Shown here: positions 1 to 5,346 of the stretch, piece after piece
Position numbering within the stretch: the first letter of the stretch is position 1
Layout of the letters: each line of letters opens with the position of its first letter
Assembly: GCA_003543035.1 (NCBI GenBank)
Contig: DPJL01000355.1
Location: 1 to 10,704 of the forward strand
DNA from: Micromonosporaceae bacterium
Lineage (GTDB): Bacteria > Actinomycetota > Actinomycetes > Mycobacteriales > Micromonosporaceae
Length of the DNA: 10,704 bases
Direction of reading: 5' to 3'
The notes under the pieces: generated by a model
The model's input: only the letters and a program-made list of their open reading frames with translations
What the model was told of the DNA's origin: nothing
Database searches by the model: none
Position numbers and translations under genes: made by a program

Positions 1-11
1 TTTTTTTTTTT

Positions 12-76
12 TAATTAGAAGACGGAAAACGAAATAACCTGGCTGAATGGAGTTCAGACTTGTGCTCTTCCGATCT
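12..76 (+). other. Illumina P7/TruSeq adapter contamination at contig end
   Basis: This stretch is sequencing-library adapter, not genome. Positions 12-35 align without gaps to the P7 flow-cell oligo with about 18 of 24 bases matching, including AGAAGACGG at 17-25 and ACGA at 29-32. Positions 36-42 sit where the sample index belongs. Positions 43-76 match the 34-base TruSeq read-2 primer segment at about 31 of 34 bases, with mismatches at 43, 47 and 60, and end in the typical GCTCTTCCGATCT. Genomic sequence starts at about 77. The T run at 1-12 lies outside the adapter and is also likely artefact. The adapter sequences are recalled from knowledge; the alignment was done by eye. Confidence 0.96.
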
Positions 77-518
77 TGCCCCCGCCGCAGACCCGCCAAG
101 CGATACGCCACCTGCGTCCTCTTGGCCCGGTGCGGCCGTCCGCCTGAGCGGGTCGCAGCGGACCGAGCTAAGCCAAGCGATGGTGGCGACCGGGTTTGCC
201 TATGCGGCGGCGCGCAGAGCGCATCAGGGGCGGGTGGTTGCCGCGCTGCTGCCGCAGATCCGGGACATCCGCCGGATGGGCGCGGCCGCACTGGACCTGT
301 GCGCGGCAGCCGAGGGAACCGTGGACGCCTACTACGAGAAGGGTTTGGCCGCGTGGGATCTTGCGGCAGGCGGGCTTATCGCCCGCGAGGCGGGCCTTCT
401 CGTCACCGGGCTATCGGGAGCCGCGCCGGGGCCGGATCTCGTGCTGGCGGCTCCACCAGCGCTCTACGGACCGCTGCACGACGCGCTCGTGAAGCTCGAC
501 GCGGCCGGCGGCCCGTGA
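77..518 (+). CDS. suhB: Inositol monophosphatase family protein, C-terminal fragment (5' end lost)
   Basis: This is the last ~146 residues of an IMPase/SuhB-family protein, a Mg2+-dependent phosphatase acting on inositol phosphates or related sugar phosphates in the cytoplasm. The stretch encoded at about 270-400, RRMGAAALDLC, a VDAYYEKG segment and then WDLAAGGLIAREAG, is the classical IMPase C-terminal signature. The Asp of WDLAAG (codon 357-359) is the metal-binding residue. Full members have about 260-290 residues, so roughly half is missing, including the N-terminal GxExS and DPIDGT metal motifs. The break is the contig edge: bases before 77 are adapter, so the TTG at 60 is not a real start. 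The gene converges with the cei-like gene, with 10 bp between stops. An IMPase gene next to cei matches M. tuberculosis Rv2701c/Rv2700 as I recall it. The exact substrate cannot be told from the fragment. Confidence 0.85.
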
Positions 519-528
519 ACTTCGCGGA

Positions 529-1071
529 CTACTCGGCTTTCTTACAGGTACCCGGCGGAAGTTTGGGATGACCCAGAATGGCCACCGCCTGGCGCATCTC
601 AGTCGGGGTGGCCAGTTGCTTGAAATTACCCCCGATAACCACGTCGACCACGTCATCCTCACGCTTGAGGTCGAACTGGACCGTGGCGTCGTTGAGGAAA
701 TACGCCCGGACGAGGTGGGCCGCCCCGACCGTTTTCGGCCCGAATCGAAGGATCGCCACTTCATCCGGGTAGTAGGTATCCTTACCGTCGACCTTCTCGC
801 CTTCAACCTTGGCGACGTTGAACTTGCGGTTGCGGAAGTCGGCGGCAACGTTGCCGCCGAGGCCTTGGGTCTGAGTCGCGTTGAAAACATTGATGTTCAC
901 AGCGGGCTCGTCGGGCATGGTCAAGCTCACCGGGATGTGTCCCGGTTTGCAGTCCGCCGCTTGTGCGCCACTCGTCTGGGTGTCGCGCGAGATGGTGATC
1001 ACCACTAGCACCAGGGCGGCGATAGCCAACGTCCCGACAACCGCAAGCGCCCGAATCCGCGTCATGTGCAT
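529..1071 (-). CDS. cei: Membrane-anchored LytR_C-domain protein, Cei-like
   Basis: This is a 180-residue protein with a short basic N-terminus, one hydrophobic segment at about residues 8-28 (signal anchor), and an extracytoplasmic part. Residues ~57-148 fit the LytR C-terminal domain (PF13399): VNINVFNATQTQGLGGNVAADFR contains the usual V-N-V-x-N-A-T...GLA/G...VAxxLR pattern. Two cysteines, C41 and C176, flank the domain and could form a disulfide. There is no LCP catalytic domain, so it is not a wall teichoic-acid or arabinogalactan ligase itself. The position between suhB and DUF4193 matches M. tuberculosis Rv2700 (Cei, cell envelope integrity), and the envelope role is inferred from that. 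The start at 1071 was chosen because an AAGGGTG-like ribosome site lies ~10 nt upstream. The in-frame ATG at 1065 is an alternative. Confidence 0.8.
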   Translation of the reverse strand: MHMTRIRALAVVGTLAIAALVLVVITISRDTQTSGAQAADCKPGHIPVSLTMPDEPAVNINVFNATQTQGLGGNVAADFRNRKFNVAKVEGEKVDGKDTYYPDEVAILRFGPKTVGAAHLVRAYFLNDATVQFDLKREDDVVDVVIGGNFKQLATPTEMRQAVAILGHPKLPPGTCKKAE

Positions 1072-1110
1072 ATGTGTGTCGCACCCTTCGTCCCCGTGAG
1101 CATCGCCAGC

Positions 1111-1116
1111 AGGTTA
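1111..1116 (-). promoter_or_regulatory. Possible -10 element for cei-like gene
   Basis: On the minus strand this reads TAACCT, fitting the actinobacterial SigA/SigB-type -10 pattern TANNNT. It would put the transcript start near 1104, giving a leader of about 33 nt that contains the AAGGGTG ribosome site. No convincing -35 element is seen, so support is weak. Confidence 0.3.
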
Positions 1117-1313
1117 TCGCCTCACGGGCCGTAGTGTGGTGCGACCCACGAACGCGGATGTTGGCAAAATCTCGACCATTGCCGGGAAATCTCCGGCGCG
1201 CCGAACCTGATCGGCGCTGACCTACCCCTACCTTTGTCTCGCCCGAGCAGTCGGCTCGGTCACATCGGGAACAAATTGCCACCCGTGGGCGTACAACAGC
1301 CACACGGACGCGC

Positions 1314-1319
1314 TAAAGT
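1314..1319 (+). promoter_or_regulatory. Possible -10 element for DUF4193 gene
   Basis: TAAAGT fits the TANNNT pattern and lies 45 bp upstream of the DUF4193 ATG. It predicts a transcript start near 1326 and a leader of about 39 nt. That leader includes a GGGAG ribosome site at 1349-1353, 11 nt before the start. No clear -35 hexamer is seen at the expected distance. Confidence 0.4.
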
Positions 1320-1364
1320 ACCGCGCTCGTTGGGGAAGAACACATATTGGGAGTGTGACAATCA

Positions 1365-1661
1365 ATGGCAACCGACTACGACGCCCCGCGCCGAGACGAG
1401 GTTGAACTCGGCGAGGACAGCCTGGAGGAGCTCAAGGCCAGGCGTGTCGACTCGCAGTCGGGCAGCGTGGACGTGGATGAGGCCGAGGTCGCGGAAAACT
1501 TCGAGCTGCCCGGTGGCGACCTTGCCGACGAGGAGCTCACGGTCAAGGTGCTACCTATGCAGGCCGACGAATTCCGCTGCTCGCGCTGCTTCCTGGTGCA
1601 CCACCGCAGCCAACTCGCCGCTGAGCGCAACGGTGAGTTGATCTGCCGTGAGTGTGCATGA
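1365..1661 (+). CDS. DUF4193 zinc-ribbon protein
   Basis: This is a 98-residue acidic protein of the actinobacterial DUF4193 family (PF13834). The first ~60 residues are rich in Asp and Glu, with no hydrophobic segment and no predicted fold that I recognise. The C-terminal part carries two CxxC pairs, C72-S-R-C75 and C94-R-E-C97, separated by 18 residues with HH at 79-80, which should form a single zinc ribbon. No enzyme motif is present, so a nucleic-acid or protein-binding role is plausible but unproven. Length and sequence are typical of the family (M. tuberculosis Rv2699c as recalled). The ATG is preceded by GGGAG at an 11-nt spacing. The EcsC-like gene follows on the same strand after a 27-nt gap, so co-transcription is likely. 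Confidence 0.88.
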   Translation: MATDYDAPRRDEVELGEDSLEELKARRVDSQSGSVDVDEAEVAENFELPGGDLADEELTVKVLPMQADEFRCSRCFLVHHRSQLAAERNGELICRECA

Positions 1662-1682
1662 TCTCAGTTTCTGCGGTGAGAT
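1661..1682 (+). other. Small inverted repeat overlapping the EcsC-like ribosome site
   Basis: ATCTCA at 1661-1666 and TGAGAT at 1677-1682 form a perfect 6-bp stem with a 10-nt loop. It begins at the last base of the DUF4193 stop codon and ends 6 nt before the ATG at 1689. The 3' arm contains part of GGTGAG, the only plausible Shine-Dalgarno for the next gene. The stem is A/T rich and has no T tract, so it is not a terminator. Confidence 0.35.
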
Positions 1683-1688
1683 GGGTCC

Positions 1689-2459
1689 ATGACGGCCGAC
1701 GAGTCTAAAGAGGACCGTAAGGACGACCTGGCACTGGCGGTGGCAGGTCTCGCTGAGTCCGAGATGGACAAAGCGAGCCGCGCCCGCCTACTGGGACGTC
1801 TGGTAAGTGGATTGAAGGAGCGCGGGGTCAAGCAGCTTTTCGCCCCGCGCAAAGCGATGCAATGGATTATCGACGCGGTGTCGGATCTGGCGCCTCACGT
1901 TCCGGTCCGGACATTGCCCGTGCTGCGTGCCCACTATCCGGGGCTGGAAGGCGAGGCGCTGGCCGAGCGGCTCATCCGCAACGCCGCTCGAGCGACGGCC
2001 GGGGTCGGCGCGGCCGGTGGCGGAATCGCTTCGGTCGAGTGGGTGGCACCTCCGACCCTCTTGACCACGCCGGTGCTTTTGGCCACCGAAACCGTGGCAG
2101 TGGTCGGCATCGAGATGAAGCTCATCGGCGAATTGCACGAGATCTACGGCAGCCCGATCATTGGCACGCCCAGCCAGCGGGCGGTGAGCCTGCTGCAAGC
2201 CTGGGCTTCGCGTCGCGGGGTCAACCCGGTGGTCCCCGGAAGCGCGGTGGCGACCGTACTCAGCACGGCCACCCGCAAACAGCTGCGCGACATGCTGCTG
2301 CGCCGTTTCGGGCGCAATCTCACCACGCTCGGCCCGTTCCTCACCGGTGCCGCGGTGGCCAGCTTCCTGAACCAGAAGGCCACCAAGAGGCTGGGTGGCG
2401 AGGTGGCACGCGATCTGCGGCTGCGCCACGGCCGCCTGGAGCTACCGGCCGGCGATTAG
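1689..2459 (+). CDS. EcsC-like conserved protein of unknown function
   Basis: This is a 256-residue protein with a charged N-terminus (residues 1-35), a helical middle and two moderately hydrophobic Gly/Ala-rich stretches: about 101-145, which includes a TPVLLATETVAVVGIEMKLIG run, and about 212-227, GPFLTGAAVASFLNQ. This layout resembles the EcsC family (PF12787), in which a hydrophobic helix with an (I/L)-R/K-M/L-I-x-E-L/I-x-x-x-Y-G pattern is followed by a late glycine-rich G-A-x-V-A-S-x-x-N helix. Here the corresponding stretches are KLIGELHEIYG at 144-154 and the GPFLTG...N segment. No catalytic motif is seen. It probably associates with the membrane. It follows DUF4193 on the same strand, and its 3' end overlaps the convergent DUF3093 gene by 18 bp. 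It is the only gene that breaks colinearity with the mycobacterial locus. The family call is by eye and moderate. Confidence 0.55.
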   Translation: MTADESKEDRKDDLALAVAGLAESEMDKASRARLLGRLVSGLKERGVKQLFAPRKAMQWIIDAVSDLAPHVPVRTLPVLRAHYPGLEGEALAERLIRNAARATAGVGAAGGGIASVEWVAPPTLLTTPVLLATETVAVVGIEMKLIGELHEIYGSPIIGTPSQRAVSLLQAWASRRGVNPVVPGSAVATVLSTATRKQLRDMLLRRFGRNLTTLGPFLTGAAVASFLNQKATKRLGGEVARDLRLRHGRLELPAGD

Positions 2460-2927
2460 CGCCTCGGCCAGCCGCTCGGGGTGCCTGCTGGTGATGAGCC
2501 AATAGGGCGTGGGGTCGGCCGGATCATTGAGAATCACCTGAACCGCCCCGCCGATCCAGGGTCGCTGGATGACGAAGGCGAGCGGGTCCGCAGCCTGACC
2601 GAGTAGGAGTCGCTTGTCTTCCGCGCCCAGCGGGATGGCATCGGCGACATAACGTAACGGAAGCCGGGCGTCGTCGACGATGAGCTCGTCGTCGGTGACA
2701 GTGATCCGGATCCGGCCGAGAAACCAGAGCCCGGCCAGGGTGAGCGGCAGAAGCAGCGCAGGTGCAAGCCATGTCCGCAGGCCACCAGCACCGAGCCCGA
2801 TCTCGAATGCCAGGACACTCACCAGCGCTACGGCCGGAACCCAACTCCACCACGGGCAAGTCAGCCGTTCCGAGAACCGGCTTCCAACCGTTGTGCGTGG
2901 TGACGTCAGGTTGCCAGGGTGCTTCAC
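2442..2927 (-). CDS. DUF3093 membrane protein
   Basis: This is a 161-residue protein of the actinobacterial DUF3093 family (PF11292). The FSERLTCPWWSW stretch near the N-terminus is the usual family opening. It is followed by two transmembrane helices (about residues 28-47 and 53-73) and then a soluble, mainly beta C-terminal domain (IRITVTDDELIVDDARLPL and onward) likely in the cytoplasm. The function is unknown. The GTG start at 2927 was chosen because TAGTCT lies 7 nt upstream and there is no Shine-Dalgarno, which suggests a leaderless message. An ATG at 2933 and a frame continuing to 3020 also exist, but family members begin shortly before the ERLT motif. It is divergent from dut and converges with the EcsC-like gene. 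Confidence 0.8.
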   Translation of the reverse strand: MKHPGNLTSPRTTVGSRFSERLTCPWWSWVPAVALVSVLAFEIGLGAGGLRTWLAPALLLPLTLAGLWFLGRIRITVTDDELIVDDARLPLRYVADAIPLGAEDKRLLLGQAADPLAFVIQRPWIGGAVQVILNDPADPTPYWLITSRHPERLAEALIAGR

Positions 2928-2934
2928 GCCCATC

Positions 2935-2940
2935 AGACTA
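2935..2940 (-). promoter_or_regulatory. Candidate -10 element for leaderless DUF3093 mRNA
   Basis: The minus strand reads TAGTCT, then 7 nt, then GTG (2927). This fits TANNNT with a transcript start at or next to the start codon. No -35 consensus is seen, which is common in actinobacteria. Confidence 0.45.
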
Positions 2941-3018
2941 ACCGCGGCCGTTTCTGCAGCGGCCGAGCCGTTCCCCCGGAGGTATGAAGCCTTGATTGCC
3001 CACGAGGTCGACGCTGTC

Positions 3019-3447
3019 ATGGTGCCCGTTCAGAGGCTCGATCCCGACCTGCCATTGCCCTCCTACGCCCATCCAGGTGACGCCGGAGCCGATCTTTACG
3101 CGGCCGAGGACGCCGAGCTGGCACCGGGCGAGCGCAAGCTCGTCCGGACCGGTGTCGCGGTCGCCCTTCCGGACGGGTACGTGGGATTGGTACACCCCAG
3201 ATCGGGGTTGGCGGTCAAGATGGGGGTGACGGTGCTCAACGCGCCCGGCACAGTGGACGCCGGTTACCGAGGCGAGATTCTCGTCAATCTGGTCAACCAT
3301 GATCCGGCCAATGTGGCCAAGATTGTGCGCGGTGACCGGATAGCGCAACTTGTCGTGCAGCGGGTTGAGCGGGCACACTTCCACGGCGTGGACAATCTGT
3401 CCGACACCGTGAGAGGTACCGGCGGGCACGGCTCGACCGGTAACTGA
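3019..3447 (+). CDS. dut: dUTP diphosphatase (dUTPase)
   Basis: This is a homotrimeric cytoplasmic enzyme that hydrolyses dUTP to dUMP and diphosphate, keeping uracil out of DNA and feeding dTMP synthesis. All five dUTPase motifs are present in 142 residues: AGADLYA (22-28), PRSGLAVKMGV (60-70), GTVDAGYRGEI (77-87) with the catalytic Asp at 80, RGDRIAQLVV (104-113) and RGTGGHGSTG (132-141). In motif 5 a His replaces the usual Phe that stacks on uracil, as in the mycobacterial enzyme. The start is uncertain. ATG 3019 fits family N-termini and has GAGG at 3004-3007 (11-nt spacing). TTG 2992 is in frame, adds nine residues, and has a better GGAGG at 2978-2982 (9-nt spacing). The stop is 10 nt before DUF3710, so the two are an operon. 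Confidence 0.95.
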   Translation: MVPVQRLDPDLPLPSYAHPGDAGADLYAAEDAELAPGERKLVRTGVAVALPDGYVGLVHPRSGLAVKMGVTVLNAPGTVDAGYRGEILVNLVNHDPANVAKIVRGDRIAQLVVQRVERAHFHGVDNLSDTVRGTGGHGSTGN

Positions 3448-3457
3448 GGAGGAAACA

Positions 3458-4282
3458 GTGATCTTCTCGCGACGACGGGGAGCGGGACGTCACGCCAAGC
3501 CCGACGAAGCGCGCTCGACCACGCTTACAGCCGCGGAAAGGCGCCGTGAGCAGCGCGCTGCGCTTCTTGAGGAGTTGGGGATCGACACCGAGTCCACGTA
3601 TTCGCCCGGTGGAGCCAATGGAGTCTCGGGCGGCCCCGCGGCCAGGTCCGCTACCCCCGAGCTGGTGCGAACCGGGCCATACGACTTCTCCGAGGCACCT
3701 CCCGCCGACCGGGTGGATCTGGGCAGCCTGCTGCTGCCGGCCATCGACGGTGTGGAGATCAGGTTGCAGGCCAGCGAGGACGGGGTGATTCAGCAGATCG
3801 TCCTCGCCCACGGCGACAACGCTCTTCAGCTGGGCGTCTTCGCGGCCCCTCGGACCGACGGCATGTGGGACGAGGTTCGCGCCGAGATCCGCAAGTCGCT
3901 GTTCGATGACGGGGTGGCGGCCGAGGACGTGATCGGTAACTGGGGCACTGAGCTGCGGGCGCGCTTGCGGACCCAGAACGGCTTCGATGATCTCCGGTTC
4001 ATCGGCATCGACGGCCCGCGCTGGATGGTCCGCGCCGTCTTCCAGGGCCCGGCTGCGGTTGACCCGATCCTGGGTGGCCCGCTCAACGACTGCTTGAACG
4101 GTCTGGTGGTGCGCCGGGATGACCAGGCCCGCCCGACCCGCGAAGGCCTGCCGTTGCGGCTGCCCGAGGAGATGACACAGCCGCAGACAGGTGCGCCGGC
4201 CGTGGAGGCTGCCCCTGAGCCGCCGCCCGCGTTGGAGCAGGTGCCGAGGCGCAAGCCCTCACCACGTCCCCGCCGGGATTAG
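3458..4282 (+). CDS. DUF3710 protein
   Basis: This is a 274-residue soluble protein of the actinobacterial DUF3710 family (PF12502). The N-terminal ~65 residues are basic, then low-complexity. The conserved domain spans about 70-230 and includes a GPYDFSEAP entry motif, the DLGSLLLP strand, QLGVFAAPRT and the RWMVRAVFQGPAA segment. The C-terminal tail (about 237-274) is Pro/Ala/Arg rich and probably disordered. No catalytic residues or membrane helices are seen, and the function is unknown. The GTG start is well supported by a GGAGGA ribosome site at 3448-3453 immediately after the dut stop, so it is likely translated from the dut message. M. tuberculosis Rv2696c next to dut is the recalled equivalent. 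Confidence 0.9.
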   Translation: MIFSRRRGAGRHAKPDEARSTTLTAAERRREQRAALLEELGIDTESTYSPGGANGVSGGPAARSATPELVRTGPYDFSEAPPADRVDLGSLLLPAIDGVEIRLQASEDGVIQQIVLAHGDNALQLGVFAAPRTDGMWDEVRAEIRKSLFDDGVAAEDVIGNWGTELRARLRTQNGFDDLRFIGIDGPRWMVRAVFQGPAAVDPILGGPLNDCLNGLVVRRDDQARPTREGLPLRLPEEMTQPQTGAPAVEAAPEPPPALEQVPRRKPSPRPRRD

Positions 4283-4285
4283 GCT
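4280..4285 (+). promoter_or_regulatory. Candidate -10 element overlapping the DUF3710 stop codon
   Basis: TAGGCT fits TANNNT and lies exactly 6 nt before the ATG of the OB-fold gene (4292), placing a predicted transcript start on that ATG. Its first three bases are the DUF3710 stop codon TAG. No Shine-Dalgarno is present before 4292, which supports an internal leaderless promoter. Confidence 0.42.
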
Positions 4286-4291
4286 AGCTGT

Positions 4292-4678
4292 ATGGCAGCC
4301 GACGAAGTCCGCCCTCGCTCCGGGCTGCGGAGCCTGCTGCACCGGCTGACAGCCAGCCAGCAGGAGCTTGAATCCGAAGACCTGCGCCGGGACAGCGAGC
4401 GGGCCGGTTGCACCTACGCCGACACCGTTCACCGGGGTGAGCTGGTGACCGTCGCAGGTAGATTGCGTACAGTCGTCTATACCCCTCGCACCAACCTGCC
4501 CACTCTCGAAGCCGATCTTTATGACGGCACTGATGTGATCACGCTGGTCTTTCTCGGGCGCCGGCAGATCGCCGGGATCGAGCCGGGCCGGGCGCTGATC
4601 GCAAGGGGCAGGGTGGCTTTGCGGGACGGGCGCAAGGTCATTTATAACCCGCACTACGAGCTGGAAGCGCACAGATGA
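4292..4678 (+). CDS. OB-fold nucleic-acid-binding domain protein
   Basis: This is a 128-residue cytoplasmic protein. A helical N-terminal segment (1-40) is followed by an OB-fold (about 48-126) with alternating strands: GELVTVAGRLRTVVY, LEADLYDGTDVITLVFLGR, GRALIARGRVALRDGRKVIYNP. The G-x-V-x-x-x-DG-x-x-V-I-x-N-P ending resembles tRNA-anticodon/RecG-type OB domains. A role in binding single-stranded nucleic acid is inferred from the fold, and no partner is known. The gene lies 9 nt after DUF3710 and has no ribosome site. Its stop overlaps the DUF3159 start as ATGA, so the two are translationally coupled. M. tuberculosis Rv2694c is the recalled equivalent. Confidence 0.85.
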   Translation: MAADEVRPRSGLRSLLHRLTASQQELESEDLRRDSERAGCTYADTVHRGELVTVAGRLRTVVYTPRTNLPTLEADLYDGTDVITLVFLGRRQIAGIEPGRALIARGRVALRDGRKVIYNPHYELEAHR

Positions 4679-5346
4679 AACCTGAGGTCGATGAGCAGCT
4701 GCCACCGTTTGCCGAGCAGATGGCACAACAGCTTGGCGGGTGGCGTGGACTAGTCGAGTCGGGCATCCCGGTCGCGGTGTTCGTCCTGGTGAACGTGGTG
4801 CTCGGCTGGCTGATCGGGCCGGCCCAGCCACGTTTGGTGTTGCAATGGGCCATCGGTGCCGCAGTCGTTGTAGCGCTTGGCATTGCGGCGTTGCGTCTGG
4901 CGCGCAAGCAGAGCATCAGGTTTGCGGTCAACGGACTCTTCGGGATAGCCCTGGGCGCCTACCTGGCCTGGAATTCGGGCGAGCAGCGAGACTTCTACCT
5001 GCCCGGCATCCTGATCACGATCGGCTACTCGGTACTCCTGCTGGGCTCGATCCTGATTGGACAGCCACTTGTCGGCTGGATCTGGACCGTGGTGGCCAAC
5101 GGCGGCAAGGGCGACTGGCGCGCCGACGAGAAGCTCAAGCGCACTTTTGCCTGGCTCACCGGACTGTGGGCGACTGTCTTCGTGCTCAAGGCGGCCATTC
5201 AGTTGACGCTCTACCTGGCCAATTACTCAACCGCCCTGGGTATCTCGCGGATCGCGTTGAGCTATCCGCCGTTTGCGCTGTTGCTGGCCGTGACCATCTG
5301 GGCGGTCCGCCGGGTGCGCCGCGAGCAGCAACAGCTGGCTACTTAG
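4675..5346 (+). CDS. DUF3159 integral membrane protein
   Basis: This is a 223-residue polytopic membrane protein of the actinobacterial DUF3159 family (PF11361). Hydrophobic segments lie at about 31-48, 54-75, 82-99, 107-138 (long, probably two turns or a re-entrant helix), 158-181 and 190-211, giving about six helices. The loop GGKGDWRADEKLKRTFAWLTGLW is the family's most conserved stretch. The C-terminus is basic, consistent with a cytoplasmic end. No transport motif is recognisable and the function is unknown. The start codon overlaps the OB-fold stop (ATGA), implying coupled translation. The 3' end overlaps the convergent TrkA-type gene by 8 bp. Confidence 0.88.
   Translation: MKPEVDEQLPPFAEQMAQQLGGWRGLVESGIPVAVFVLVNVVLGWLIGPAQPRLVLQWAIGAAVVVALGIAALRLARKQSIRFAVNGLFGIALGAYLAWNSGEQRDFYLPGILITIGYSVLLLGSILIGQPLVGWIWTVVANGGKGDWRADEKLKRTFAWLTGLWATVFVLKAAIQLTLYLANYSTALGISRIALSYPPFALLLAVTIWAVRRVRREQQQLAT

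Larger units (their letters stand above)
1072..1364. other. Divergent intergenic region between cei-like and DUF4193 genes
   Basis: These 293 bp hold no convincing gene. They must contain promoters for both flanking genes; the candidate -10 hexamers are listed separately. Two weak dyads are visible: GCCGG at 1181-1185 with CCGGC at 1193-1197, and GGCAA at 1163-1167 with TTGCC at 1179-1183. Their 5-bp stems are too short to call regulatory. A plus-strand reading frame crosses the region but lacks a family match and overlaps DUF4193 in another frame. Confidence 0.7.

Noticed and set aside
1..12. T run as an intrinsic terminator tail
   Set aside because: It is attached to adapter sequence, not to genomic DNA, and no genomic hairpin precedes it.
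1181..1197. GCCGG/CCGGC hairpin as terminator or operator
   Set aside because: The stem is only 5 bp, there is no T tract, and such short dyads are expected by chance at this GC content.
1234..1641. 135-codon plus-strand frame spanning the intergenic region and DUF4193
   Set aside because: It reads the DUF4193 gene out of frame, and its Arg/Ser-rich product has no family resemblance.
2680..3018. N-terminal extension of dut back to 2680
   Set aside because: It would overlap DUF3093 antisense and add about 110 residues absent from dUTPases. It is only an open frame by chance in GC-rich DNA.
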